Assembly (NCBI GenBank): GCA_037176885.1
Contig: JAWWNJ010000051.1
Span: 930,001 to 994,000, forward strand
Direction of reading: 5' to 3'
Origin: Favolaschia claudopus
Lineage: Eukaryota; Basidiomycota; Agaricomycetes; Agaricales; Mycenaceae
DNA length: 64,000 nucleotides
A program made the translations under genes and the position numbers. Below the pieces are notes generated by a model. It made no database searches. It was not told the origin of the DNA and worked only from the letters and a program-made list of their open reading frames with translations. Shown here in pieces: positions 34,733 to 45,772 of this stretch (within the stretch, counting starts at the first letter, position 1; every line of letters begins with the position of its first letter).

Positions 34733-35885
34733 ATGAACGCTACCCCCACCAGCGAGGAATCCGTCTACTTCGACGCACCTATCGCTCACGTCCACATGGC
34801 CGACACACCCACAAAAGAATTCGCTCCCGCTCTGTACCACACAGAACCATCGACGACGTATGTTCCGGCGGGAACGAAGACACCTCGCACTATGACCCCC
34901 ACAGTCGTCGCTCACGATTATGAGCCCAAACCCAAGCCCACCTCACATACACATTCTCGTTCTCATTCACCCTCCACCACTCCCCCTACTCTGAGCGATT
35001 CCAGCTCGCCGGAAGAACAAACTGACGAGGAGCTCGCCGAAGCACGAGATATCGTACCCAACGGCGTTCCCTCACGCAAGACCTCCCCGGGATCAATCAT
35101 CGCCCAGCCTACAAGCAATGGCCTTGGGCGAGCTGCCTCTTTGGGTCGCGCATCCTCCATCGGCAAACGCAGTTTGTTCACGAATGCGGATGGCCAGACG
35201 CTAGCTGGCTCCACGTTCATCAATGGCGCTGGTACTGTTGGGCCGAATGCTACTGCAGAGCAGAATGAAAGCCTGCATCGACGGGCGATGTCGGCTGATG
35301 CAATGCTTAGCGAGCAGCAACGGACGAAGATAGCTAAGAGTGGAGGTTAGTTTTCAACGCTCGGTTTTGACGACGGTTGAATTGATCTGTACAGGAAAAA
35401 GCAACAAACAACTCGCAAAAATCATAAAGCAGGAAGCCAAGGTCGAGAAGAAATCGCTAAATCTTGCTTTGAAAGAACTCTATGAACTGCAAAAGATTCA
35501 GAAGACAGCAGTCAAGGTGCGCTGGCTTGCTCCTCATCATCGGCTTCCTCTTCGTTTTGCTAACACTCTGTCTGATACCCTGCAGCACGAGGCCAAGGCA
35601 CAGGCGGAATACACGAAAACGCTGTCGACGTTTCAAAAGCACGAGGTCGCCTTCCTTGCTGCGCGCGCCAAATATGAGGCGTCCCAGGCCATGCTCAACT
35701 CCAACTCGGAGGCGCTGGAGGTGTGTCGGAGCAGTGCTCAGGACGCTACGGCTGCCATGCAGGAGAAGAGTTCGGAGGTGGATGGATTGCGTAAGATGCT
35801 GGATGTGGATGAGAAGGAGCGGGAGGTCAAGCTGGTGGAGCTCACGGGGAAATCGTCCGGTTCACGCTTCAGCATGTTTGGATGA
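34733..35885 (+). CDS. Coiled-coil protein, conserved in basidiomycetes
   Basis: About 350 residues in three exons. Exon 1 (34733-35350) is Thr/Ser/Pro-rich and disordered (TPTSEESVYFDAPIAHVHM, HSRSHSPSTTPPTLSDSSSP). Exon 2 starts at 35395 after GTACAG and carries GKSNKQLAKIIKQEAKVEKK. Exon 3 starts near 35586 and is a long helix (HEAKAQAEYTKTLSTFQKHE, YEASQAMLNSNSEALEVCR) ending SSGSRFSMFG. The C-terminal third is clearly coiled coil. It resembles basidiomycete proteins sometimes labelled DNA-binding protein Ncp1, but that link rests on memory of the pattern and no DNA-binding domain is visible. Confidence 0.75.
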
Positions 35886-36028
35886 TGGGCTTTTGGTTGA
35901 TATTCACTCTCTGTTCTGGTCTTTTGGATTTTCTTGTGGTGGAAGGATGGATGGGAATATGGGTGGAATAAATAACGATATCATACAGTACACGAGTATC
36001 TCTAGAGATCTATACAATATACACAATG

Positions 36029-37877
36029 CTATAACACCTCGTCGAACCGGAAATCTCCTACCAGCTCACGCTCCTGGTCTACTATTGTCTCTTGTCGGTC
36101 GACATATAGAGCGCTGACCACCTCTCTTTCTATCCACCGGTGCTCGCCCTCTTCGCTGTCGACTGGCGTGAAGGTGTAGTGGATGGAGAGGGCTGATAAG
36201 GCTCCGCCGTATGCATGTGAAATCCCTGTTATGGTCCCGTTACCTCAGGCTTAGAGTTAGAGAGTTTTGCATTGGAAGCTACCTGTATCGATGATGATGA
36301 TTTTGCCGTCGCATCGCGATACAATGCCCTGCTCAATATATTAAAAACATGATGCAAACCGATGACTTTGTTGGTGTAACGCACGGTAAAATCAGGCGTA
36401 TGCCCCATAATCATCCGACGCGTCCCTGTTCGTGCAAGCACTTTCTCAACATCGGCGCAGGCCTTCTCCTCGTTGTCTGTCGCCCATCCGCGATACCAGA
36501 ACGGACCATTAGCGTCGTACAGCTCTACTTCTTCCCGTGTGGTGCCTGCAGACATCGGTCATCGGCAATCTCTCAAAAGCTGAGAGAGGAGATGGATTGG
36601 CTCACCCTGCGGTAGCCCTGGGTACTGATGCGGCGGGTGAGGCAGGGGTTGAGGGCGATTCTGCAGCTTCGCGAGTAAAGAGCTGGAGAGCGCGTTGATC
36701 TTGGTGGGGAACGGTAATAAGTTGCTAAACGTAGGTGAGAGACCTCCATGCACAAAGGAAAGCGCTGAATGGGAGAGGGGTTCGTTGGGGTCGTAAAAGC
36801 GGCTGTTTTCCTCTTCCTCCGAGTCGTCTTTTTGAAAGTGTACCGGATGGTGAGGCGGAGGGAAGGGGGTGTTGGGCGGGCCGAGGTGCGGGTGGAGGGG
36901 GAGGCGCGAGGTTGCGGTGTAGTTTTGGGCCCAGGCGCGGCCGATGCGGCCGGTGGTGAGCATTTTTTGGCGCGCCGCGACGGAGCCGAACGTTTCGATT
37001 TCGGAAGGGTAGACGTATCTTTGGCGGCGTCAAGTGATATTTGCGGAGCCGGCTTCGGAATCGTACCTCCAGTCACCGATCTGATTCATTACCTGGGAGG
37101 TAGAGTTAGTATCCGAGATGCAAGGGAGAATTGTATGCACAATTCACCTCATGATTACCTGAAGTTAGGGCAAAATGAGCGGGGAGCATTACAAGTCGGG
37201 AATTATGTACCTAGGTGGGACAGCACCACTCCTCCGGTCTTGGCTGCTTGAACACGCAAAGATTCCATCCACATAAACAGTTTAATAGTGTCGTCGCCTC
37301 TACGGGTGTTCAGAATACTTCCGGGACAGCAAGAAACAACCAGATAACCTGTCAATTATATCTTCACCACAGTTAGCGCTTCAGGACATTGAGAAATGTG
37401 CACAGCGCATACCTCCAGTTTGCACGAAGAAGTCAACGTCTCTGCATGGCCCAATATTCAGTAACGAATCACACTTTGTTCACATGCTTTCACGAACCCC
37501 GTCCAGTTTCCAGCCGAGTCGACGACGCCGCTGAACTCCAAAACCTTCTGTGCATTTCCGTAGTCTCCGTGCAGGTCGCCAACAGCCACGATATGTCTCG
37601 TATACGCGGCGCGTGCTGAACTCGAGGAAGTAAACGCCGCCTGTGAGCCCTCCTGCGCACCGGCTACCTCAGACCCGTGTGTTAAAACTGGGCTGGGAAC
37701 GACTGCTTGAGAACTTTGTTCCTTCGCAGGCTTCGGATTGAGGGCTTGGCGAACGGCCGAGTACACTGCGACAGCATTTTCGCGGACGGCGGGGACGATG
37801 GGTAGTTCGAATGTTGAGGCGATGTATAGTCCAACAATTACAGCCAGCAGAGCGAGGAACCGAGAAGAAGCGGCCAT
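36029..37877 (-). CDS. Shewanella-like (PPP-type) metallophosphatase
   Basis: Calcineurin-like phosphatase. It begins MAASSRFLALLAVIVGLYIA, a signal-anchor, so it probably acts in the secretory pathway or at a membrane. The first metal motif is VAVGDLHGDYGNAQ. After ADVDFFVQTG-type sequence, a 13-base exon (37361-37349) supplies GDIIDRGDD across its joins. A further 11-base exon (37158-37148) supplies the GNHE motif, followed by VMNQIGDWR. The main exon (about 37010-36605) has FVHGGLSPTF, and later exons have RMIMGHTPDFTVRY and DTGISHAYGGALSALSIHY, ending FRFDEVL. All metal-binding motifs are present. Micro-exons were placed by restoring the motifs. The substrate is unknown. Confidence 0.85.
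37148..37158 (-). other. 11-base micro-exon of the metallophosphatase
   Basis: GTAATCATGAG between CTTCAG and GTGAAT on the minus strand. Joined to CTAG before and GTAATG after it reads LGNHEVMNQIGDW, which contains the GNHE metal and catalytic motif. Confidence 0.75.
37349..37361 (-). other. 13-base micro-exon of the metallophosphatase
   Basis: ATATAATTGACAG flanked by GTGAAG (acceptor) and GTTATC (donor) on the minus strand. Joined to its neighbours it reads QTGDIIDRGDDTI, the GDxxDRG metal motif. Without it the motif is destroyed. Confidence 0.75.
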
Positions 37878-38674
37878 GGTTGTTGGTCCAAGCCAAAAAA
37901 GCCAGCTAAATTGAACGGATCAAACATCCCATCACCCCCACCTTGCGTTGTCGCTAGGCTCGAACCAACCGCTCGCCGAGGGACGGGCGTTTGATGACAG
38001 TCGATCAAAGCCCTCTTTTCCGGTTGATCGATTGTCATCAACCATCGTCGCGCGGAAAACGTGACTGGTATCAACGAGTGTACGTTGTCGCCGCCAACCA
38101 CCGTGATCGAACGTTGAACCACGACGTTGGTAACTTGGTCTGCTGAGCGCTCGACTAGTTGAAAGTGTTCAACTACATATCTCCCCTTCGAAATCATCTA
38201 GTGGCCCTTCATGAGATCAACCCTCTAAGTATTGCTCGGTACAAGGCTCGGTCAATCGCAAACTCTACATGTCGTTATCGGTCTCGCAAGCTATAAAACA
38301 CACAAAAGTTTTCGATTTGACTGGGAGCTCGTTAAAGCTAGTGTTACCCCTGCTAAGACGAGTGCCGGAGAGCCAGTAAGAGTCTCGTAACCCTTGCATC
38401 GTTCGAGTCAATTTGTGTCGTGTTCTTTCGTTATCAGTCCATTCGACCGTTGGTTGTCCTGAGGTGCGTATTCATTCCTCCTATCGCACCAGAATCGTGT
38501 ACTGACTAGTGCTTCAGTCGTGGCTAAGTTGGTCGTTTTTCACTGGTTCGGTCCCGTGTGCGTTGAGTCAGATGGACTGTTCCAATAAATACTTGAGGTT
38601 CATCCTGGTTCATCACCTTGATCTGGAATCGTCTCTGAATAACTCCACCCCACAACCAGCGTCTTACAGGTATA
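37878..38674. other. Intergenic, divergent
   Basis: About 800 bases between the phosphatase start and the SF3B1-derived gene. An intron-like unit (donor GAG|GTGCGT near 38462, acceptor TTCAG near 38517) may belong to the 5' leader of the downstream gene. No coding frame with conserved features was found. Confidence 0.45.
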
Positions 38675-39784
38675 ATGTCTTGTGCACCGGCCAATTTTCT
38701 AGACTCATATACAGCTCCCAAGGAAGTTCTCGACGAGTTCAGAGAGCTTGTAGAGAACCAGGATGTTGATCCCCTCGATAGCCACCGAATTGGCGCTCTC
38801 TCTGAGCGTCATGGCCAGCACCTCACCCAAACGTTGTGACCAGTAGACGATGCAGGGGACTATAGGACTGCCATGCGATTGGCCCACATTGAGGGGGAAG
38901 AGAAACGGGTGAAGGACCGTGAGCTGACATGTACCTCTTTAGTATCTCGTCTGATGCCGATCCTCCGAAACAGACACGAAAAGGTTCAGGAGGAAACTAT
39001 CAATTTTATCGGACGCATTGCTGATCGCGGTGCAGAATTTGTTCCCGCTCGAGAGTGGATGCGTATCTGTTTTGAATTGCTCGACTTGGTGAAGGCGCGG
39101 AGGAAGAACATCCGCCGAGCTGCAGTCAACACTTTCGGCTACATCGCCAAGAGTATCGGTCCGCAGGATGTCATCTCTGCCCTGTTGACCAATCTTCAAA
39201 GTCGCGTCTGCAGCAGTATCGCAATCGCCATTGTGGCAGAGACTTGCGGCGCATTCACCTGCATCCCTGCTATCCTCAACGAATATCGCACTGCCGAGCT
39301 CAACGTCCGTACCGGCTGTTTGAAGGCCCTCACTTTCGTCTTTGAATATATCGGTCCGCAATCCGCGTTCTATTGCGACTCTGTACTCTCCTTACTCGAA
39401 GATGCTTTAACGGACCGCGACGTCGTGCACCGTCAGACAGCGTGCGTGATCGTGAAGCATCTGGCGCTCGGTGTTGGGGGGATGGGGCGCGAGGATGCGA
39501 TAATGCATCTACTAAACCTTGTCTGGCCGAATTGCTTCGAGATCGCGCCCCATGTTATCTCCGCTGTCCTAAGCGCGCTTGAGGCGATGCAGGTGGCTCT
39601 TGGGCCTGGGGTCTTGTCGAGTTATTTGATGCAGGGACTTTTCCACCCTGCGAGGAAGGTGCGCGAGGTGTATTGGCGCATTTATAATAATCTGTATTGT
39701 GGTGCTCAAGATGCGATGGTGCCTTTTCATCCTGACTTGGGAGAGCTACGATACCGTAGGGATGTGTTGCAATTCTTCGTATGA
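38675..39784 (+). CDS. SF3B1-derived mini-gene (N-terminal scrap plus C-terminal HEAT repeats)
   Basis: A shortened paralogue of the U2 snRNP splicing factor SF3B1 (Hsh155/Prp10). Exon 1 (38675-38807) reads [20 protein letters not shown] and VDPLDSHR, like the SF3B1 N-terminal linker. A 39-base intron leads to exon 2 (38847-39784), which begins [20 protein letters not shown] and goes straight to [56 protein letters not shown] and [20 protein letters not shown], ending RRDVLQFFV. The product is about 355 residues against about 1200-1300 for full SF3B1, and most HEAT repeats are absent. The usual VQERQ-type segment before RVC is also missing. The frame is intact, so it may be expressed, or it may be a decaying pseudogene. 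Confidence 0.8.
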
Positions 39785-39948
39785 CTGGGGTGGTAGTAGT
39801 GCTGAATGTAGTCAATTTCGCATGGTATTTTTTGAATGAGAACAAGACAATTCGAAAGAAAATTCGCAGTCAGATTCACGAAGTGGATCATCTGAACATC
39901 TACAGAAATCGCATCGTGCCTTGTTGTTTGCACAAAGCAACCTTAATG

Positions 39949-40433
39949 TCATTCGTCAATGACCGTAATCACGTCGAGGGGCAACATTTGGCATCTTGGA
40001 CGATCCATAAAATTGTCCGCATCTGGTTCGGCGATCTTCTGAAATTCCTCGCTGTGGAAAATCTACCACGCGAGAGTCAGAACTTTAGGCAAACCGCGTT
40101 CGCTACAAGGACAGACCTCGAAAATTTTGTCATAACTCTCGGCTTCACAGATGGCCATACCATCCCACTCCGGAACCCCAAACGCCGCAGCCATTTGCTT
40201 GAGCGCTGCATCGCTTGTATGCGACTGACTTGCAGTGTGAATGTCTTTGGCTGCTGCACATCACGATTTGAGCGCACCTGCTCATATTTAAGCAAGTTCT
40301 TCTTGGTAATCTCCAGTGAGGTGAATAATTCGCGGTGTGTACCGGCCCAATATTTATGGAACTCTTCCCTCGTCATTCCTGGCTTTCTTTTGACCAAGGT
40401 CACAATGCGGACGCGATTTGTGCGATAAGACAT
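39949..40433 (-). CDS. EthD-domain protein, copy 4
   Basis: Fourth EthD paralogue, 30 kb from the tandem array, with exons 40433-40278, 40224-40117 and 40062-39949. It begins MSYRTNRVRIVTLVKRKPGM, then TREEFHKYWAGTHRELFTSL, LLKYEQ, SHTSDAALKQMAAAFGVP, EWDGMAICEAESY and FHSEEFQ, ending TVIDE. It is closest to copy 1: both share HTSDAALKQMA and homologous upstream DNA. Exon 2 is 108 bases, shorter than in copy 1 (120), and the conserved Phe of IFEAES is Cys here. It is intact. Its origin by duplication with flanking sequence is clear, but the direction of copying is not. Confidence 0.88.
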
Positions 40434-40921
40434 GGAGAGAGGAGGAAGAGAAGAGATGTTATGATGCACATTAAATAGGACTTGGTCATCGGCCAGCCTC
40501 GGTGAATTTTACCGTCCTTGCGAATTTGCAGCGGCCGCCAAGCGAACGCTAGCGACATGACCATATCTGAACTTCAATTCGGAAGTTCAAAGGATCAAAA
40601 CGACAACAGAGGTCCATTGTAGATGCTAGATAGTTAGGTATTCGCGGATTTAGGAAAAATAGCCGTTCGAAGCGTCCGTAAGTGTCCACGATACGAGAAA
40701 AGCGCTGATACATCGTGAAGGGATTGAAGTTGACAAGAAAAAAAGATCACTAGTAGACAAGTTGGAACCGGCTAGGATTTGAGGAGAGATGCGAGGGATA
40801 TGCAAGGCTTCAAAAACAGCGCCGGTGCGCAGATCATGGTAAAAGCACAATTTGAGAGGCCAGGATTACTCGGCGACTGAATCGAGAGAGTGCCAATGCC
40901 AACTGCCCACTGCCAACGGCG
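40434..40921. repeat. 5' flank of EthD copy 4, homologous to the copy 1 flank
   Basis: Matches 7823-8480 with gaps; for example CATCGTGAAGGGATT at 40711 and the CGAGAGAGTGCCA block at 40882. It ends where the inserted element begins. No gene is seen inside. Confidence 0.7.
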
Positions 40922-40930
40922 TTGAATTAG
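40922..40930. repeat. Left target-site-like direct repeat
   Basis: TTGAATTAG directly abuts the left inverted repeat of the element and recurs at 42374-42382. Confidence 0.5.
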
Positions 40931-42348
40931 GGCTCGATACTGGTGTCGGTGGGTGAAAATAAAGAAATAAAGAAATAAAGAAACGAAAAAAAGGGAGGGA
41001 ATATCAAGGAGATTCCCGAGATCTTCTGACAGCTGTCAAGTCGTCGCTGGTTTCCAAGTCAGATAGCGAAAAGGTTTTTCGCTGCTTTCGAAAGCTTTGC
41101 TTAATTCTTGTAAATAATATGGCAGCTTCTACGACGTAAATGGAGTTCGCAGCCTTTTTTAAACCGCTATCTACCAGGACGTGAGTTTCCTTTTGGCTTT
41201 TCTTCCCGTCCGGCAATATACTGACGGAGCTTGAAATCCACGATCCGAGGCGGCAGGGCTTGTCAATTAGTAATCACGGATCTGCGCTCCGAAATCTTGA
41301 CTTCAACTTGCAAGATCTTCGACTTCAACTCGCTCGATGCTCAATCTCAACCACAGTTCTCAACGGAAGCAAAGATAAGGCCCTGGACAGATCTACAACT
41401 ACCCATACAACTGTGATTAGTGTCTGCGCACAAGTCACGCCGGCTCGATCATACTACGAGTATTTGATCATTGGATAGCTCATTTCATTCATTTGCATCG
41501 TATGTACCTCAGTGGGGGTAATGCCATCTGTATTTCACTTAAACTGAATCCAAAGCGACCCTATTTTACTTACCTCCAAACATTAACACAATCGCGCTGA
41601 GTCTCAACATCGAACAATCAATCCTCGCGCATGAAACTCGCAAATTCATTCAAATCAGCCTATCCTCCATCCGTTCAACTCACTGCCATTATATTGACTG
41701 CTATTCAAGACCTTTGTTGACCTCAAAGTGCGTTGATCTTCCTGGAATTGGCCCCATATGCATGTTGTTGTATATCTTTTGCTAGCAGCATTGACCAGCA
41801 TTCCATTTCCGGGCGCCGTAAGAGGGTCTATGTTTCAAAGACAGCGTTCTTGATCTGATCTTGCTACTGTGAGTGATTCAGACAATTCCCCGAGCACACA
41901 CACCGACTCCATTTCTACATTTGTTAATAAGAGTTGGAGAAACTTCAGCCCAATTAAATGAAAGCTGTGGATGTCATGGTGATCCCTTGAAGTTTATAGT
42001 TTGTGAGTCGTCAGATCATGAATTCTACTATTCAGTTTTCTGTGTTGATACTTGGGAATCTGTTTTGTTTGTAGAATCTCCGACTTCGAGACTCGAGTCG
42101 ACGGAATGAAAGTCCGGGAAAATTTACAAGTTTTCTAAAGTGATACCTCGTCCTACTAGACCAGCAAAAGCCAATGTAATATGCATTTCTCATGTGTGCA
42201 CCCGCCCCTCGCCATTATCTCTCCCAGCGCTGCAATTTAAGTATTAGCTGTCAATGAGAGGTCGGAGCGGTGGGACCGAGCGGGCCGGCAATTCAAACTC
42301 CGCCGGTATCTGGATACCGCTATTTCCCACCGCCATCAGTATCGAGCC
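40931..42348. mobile_element. 1.4 kb non-autonomous DNA transposon with terminal inverted repeats
   Basis: Bases 40931-40953 and the reverse complement of 42326-42348 match at 21 of 23 positions, both starting GGCTCGATACTG and ending CGGTGGG. The 1418-base element interrupts the segment duplicated from 8.5 kb, whose halves continue on either side. A 9-base repeat TTGAATTAG flanks it, though the right copy lies 25 bases beyond the inverted repeat after a TGTGAAGGCTC/TGTGAAGGCTT tandem. Nine-base target duplications fit Mutator-like elements. No transposase was recognised. Near the left end is an AAATAAAG tandem, and CGGTATC/GATACCG forms a palindrome at 42304-42319. Confidence 0.7.
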
Positions 42349-42373
42349 TGTGAAGGCTCTGTGAAGGCTTGAA

Positions 42374-42382
42374 TTGAATTAG
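42374..42382. repeat. Right target-site-like direct repeat
   Basis: TTGAATTAG, identical to 40922-40930, beyond a 25-base tail after the right inverted repeat. If this is the true target duplication, the element end includes that tail. Confidence 0.45.
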
Positions 42383-42394
42383 AAGCAGGTGGAA

Positions 42395-43270
42395 CGCTTT
42401 GAACACGGTCTCGTGGGTGGTCAGCTGTCAATCGCTTCGGAGTTTGCCGGCGGCTATTTAAAGACAATGGCGGCCAACAGGGACCCACAATGCCTCTTTC
42501 TTCTCTACTACCATCTTGCCACTCCACTCTCGCCTCCGACAACTCGACACCAAGCATACATCGATCTCCAAGATATATCCAAGGTGGGTTGGTGCTTTTC
42601 TGGTTCATCTGGGGCTTGTCGTAGTCCTGGTGGAACACATTGCGCCATTGCCACTGAGTGGATAGGTCGCCCGCCTCAAGGGCAGGGTGTACCGCTCACG
42701 GGATGAGTCCTACAGGACAGATCGATTGAATCGTGTGGCCAAATGTCCTTCCTTGGGGCATGCATGTTTCTTTTGTGCCCCGCCCAGTTCGACGGGTCTC
42801 AAGCAGCGCGACCGCTGTACGGCGCTGACCTTCAAGTGTCGATCGGCAATGGTTCGCGAGCTGGTATTGTCGAAGACCGTCAATAGACGTTTGTACCGTG
42901 CGGGTTGAACGGATGTCATATCCGACCTTGGCTTGACCGTCAACGCGTCTGACCGTCATATGTCGACTGCCGGCTCGCGCGAAACCTCGTTGGATGCGAG
43001 GGTGTGTTCCTCCGTTGCTTTACCCGGCTTCTGGGTGGCGTCCGTTGCCAAGGGTATTGAATCAATGCGACGGTCCCAGCAGGGATGGGCCAACCCACTG
43101 AGTTGTTCGGCTGACTGACACTTTTCTTTCCAGGTGGGAGGCGACTCGGTACCGAGGTGGATTTCGCGAGTGGCAATGCCTGTGATGAGTGACAAGCAGA
43201 TATTTACTGCATGTATTGTAGATAACAATGAAACTTACATGTAGCACGATTCCGAGCATGCAGCGAATGT
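42395..43270 (+). repeat. Duplicated unit, copy B
   Basis: Second copy of the unit at 8490-9350, same orientation, mostly single-base differences and few indels (for example one base lost in the GTCAACGCG block near 42940). The TATA-like CTATTTAAAG lies at 42454-42463. Weaker similarity to the minus-strand reading at 9365-9556 continues to about 43450. Confidence 0.85.
42490..42908 (+). pseudogene. Copy B of the possible two-exon gene, with a nonsense codon
   Basis: Counterpart of 8582-9000. Exon 1 (42490-42583) reads MPLSSLLPSCHSTLASDNS, and the same GTGGGT...GTAG intron leads to exon 2. At 42663-42665 the CAG of copy A is TAG, ending the frame after about 45 codons. Beyond it the frame continues without indels to the same RRLYRAG end. 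If copy A is a gene, this is a recent pseudogene. Confidence 0.35.
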
Positions 43271-44365
43271 GTTTGAACGTCCAATTGTTCGCTGGTGGCC
43301 GTCAACATCCATGCCCTTCATCATAGTTTCGTTCCCCAACTCTAACCAATCCGATCATGATGACATCCTGACTCGCGCCCAGACACAAAGCTCATGAAGA
43401 CGCAGAAAGGCGCGACAATGGTGGTGGAAACCGCAGGACGTGCGCTGATCGTTCACAGCGAATCCACAACATGTGCCACGTCCCCTTGCGTGGTCAGCAT
43501 ACGGCCTATCGCAGAGAAAACGATCCAGACCAGAAAAATATAGAAATCGAAGAGATAGCGAAGACACATGTAGAATTGACAGAAACAGCTCAATTTTGCC
43601 TGCGAACGCTCGCCAGAGCAAAAAATATTGAAATCGGAAGCACCCCGAAGCGCGCATACTCGCCAAAGTCGCAGAACTGCAACGACCGTCCAGAGATGCA
43701 ATCGCTCCAGCACAAGCTATGTTGTGGGCATTGAATTTATGGAGGTTACTGCAATCCGGAGCCTCAAATCAGTGGCACCCTGTCTTCGGTCAGAGCACAG
43801 CGATGAAAAGAGATTTTTCAAAGAGGTAGACAAGAGTGTCAAAGAGTTGTAGACGACAAAGACTCCCGTTCGGACGTGTGGGTGTGTACCGGAGCCACTG
43901 AGCAAATCCCTAGGAAATTGGCATAGAGTTATCGTTCCGAGATTTATTAGGTGTTGACACTGCGTAGATTTTCGGAGGTCGACGGCGAGGCCAACGAGAA
44001 TAACGCAGCGGCTATTGGGTGCGGAGTCAGCGGGACGGCACAGCCGGCAAAGTATGTAAGCGAGCTTCCACGTTAGCCGACTTTTTTGCTCCTTGACCAG
44101 CACCACCACCTTCCCCGACCCTCGACTACCACAGTACTCGGTCAATCCCTCAAAATACATTTATCCACTCCCCCCACCCCCCAGCAAAGCATCTCTCTGC
44201 CTCGACAGAGATTCATGCTTCGACCTCCAATTATATTCAGCCACAGTACTCGTATACCGCTTCAGACCCGCGTCTGTCTTGTCAGTCCTTTCATCCCCTT
44301 CTCGTTCTCTTCTCCACCTCATTTTTTCTCTGCCTTCGCAGCGCTAAATAAACCATTTGCCCAGC
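43271..44365. other. Region between duplicated unit B and eIF5, with a possible minus-strand gene remnant
   Basis: On the minus strand, 43713-43400 reads hydrophobic stretches (LHLWTVVAVLRLWRVCALRG, FLVWIVFSAIGRML) and 44070-43850 reads LTWKLAYILCRLC, like a broken multi-pass membrane protein, possibly of the DUF6533 kind. No full model could be built. The last 300 bases are CT-rich leader sequence for eIF5. Confidence 0.35.
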
Positions 44366-45772
44366 ATGGCTTCAGGATACGTCAACATTCGCCGCGATGT
44401 GGATGATAAATTCTATCGTTACCGGTCAGTTTGCCTCTCTTTTTCCATGTCCCCCACCGATTCTCACACAAACTCATTGCAGCATGCCCATCCTCCTTAC
44501 CAAAATCGAGGGTAAAGGAAACGGCATAAAGACCGTCCTCCCTAACATGTCCGACGTCGCACGTGCGCTCAGTCGTCCCCCAAGCTACACCACAAAATTC
44601 TTTGGCTGCGAACTCGGCGCCCAAACCTCCACCGATGAAAAGAACGAGAGGTACATCGTCAACGGCGCACACGACGCCAACCGTCTCCGCGAACTCCTCG
44701 ACGGCTTCATCGAGAAATTTGTCCTGTGCAAGTCCTGCAAGAACCCCGAAACAGAGCTCATCATACTCAAAGTCGGCCGCTCTGAGGATATCATTCGCGA
44801 CTGCAAGGCGTGTGGCGAGAGAACCGGCGTCGATATGAGGCACAAGCTCACCACCTTCATCTTGAAGAACCCTCCCATCAAGGCTCGCAAAGGTAAAAAG
44901 GCGACCAACGGGGATGCCGCCGCTGGTGTCGGCGGAGGTGGTGGCGATGTCACTCCCGAGGAAGCTACGGGCGAAGAGGGCGGTGACCCTGGCGCGGAAA
45001 GCGATGACGAGCTGACCAGGAAGATCAAAGCGGAGGCTGCGGATCTCAATACCGACACCGCCATCACGAACGAGGATTGGGCGGTGGACACTTCGCCCGA
45101 GGCCGTCAAGGCGCGGCAGAAAGCTGTCGAGTCCGGGATGGCTGCCCTGGCGCTTGGTGACGACGACGGCGATGATGACGACGAGAGCAGCCCTTACGCG
45201 CAGTTTGGGAACTGGATCATGGACGCTCCTGAGCTAGATGACCAGAAGGCGCTCAATATCGCCATCTACAAAAAAGCCGAAGAGCTTGGTATCGAGAAGA
45301 AACACAAAACTGTGCTTATCCTCGTCACTATCTTCACCGAAGACGCCGTGGCGGAGATTCCCAAGTTTGCGCCGTTGCTCAAGAAGGTGAGGCTTTTTGC
45401 GTTGGCGCTCTGTGTTGCCCACAACTGATGCGGTGTCTGCAGATGGTCACGTCCGAGAAACATCAGAAAGCCCTCCTGGGTGGCATCGAGCGCTTGGTCG
45501 GGCTCGCGTATCCCGATCTCCTGCCTCAGGTCCCCAAGATCCTCATGGCGCTCTACCAGGACGACATCCTCGATGAGGAAATCGTCACTGAATGGGGGAC
45601 GCACGTCAGCAAGAAGTATACTGACAAGGATACGAGCAAGAGGGTCAGGAAGGCGGGTGCGCCGTTCTTGAAGGTGTGTATTCGTGTCACTCCTCTCGGC
45701 ATGTTCTGATTCGAGTCTTCGATATAGTGGTTGGAAGAGGCGGACGACGATGATTCCGACGAGGATGACTGA
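44366..45772 (+). CDS. TIF5: Translation initiation factor eIF5
   Basis: GTPase-activating protein for eIF2 in start-codon selection, cytosolic. Exons are 44366-44424, 44483-45386, 45443-45673 and 45728-45772. It begins [20 protein letters not shown], then [20 protein letters not shown] with the catalytic N-terminal Arg region. A zinc finger [10 protein letters not shown]...[10 protein letters not shown] follows, then [13 protein letters not shown], an Ala/Gly/Asp-rich linker, and the C-terminal W2/HEAT domain ([36 protein letters not shown]). The tail is [14 protein letters not shown], the acidic-aromatic end of the family. About 410 residues; complete. Confidence 0.96.

Noticed and set aside
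43355..44160. Possible multi-pass membrane (DUF6533-like) gene on the minus strand
   Set aside because: Hydrophobic segments exist in several frames, but no consistent exon chain was found, so it is noted only in the intergenic entry.
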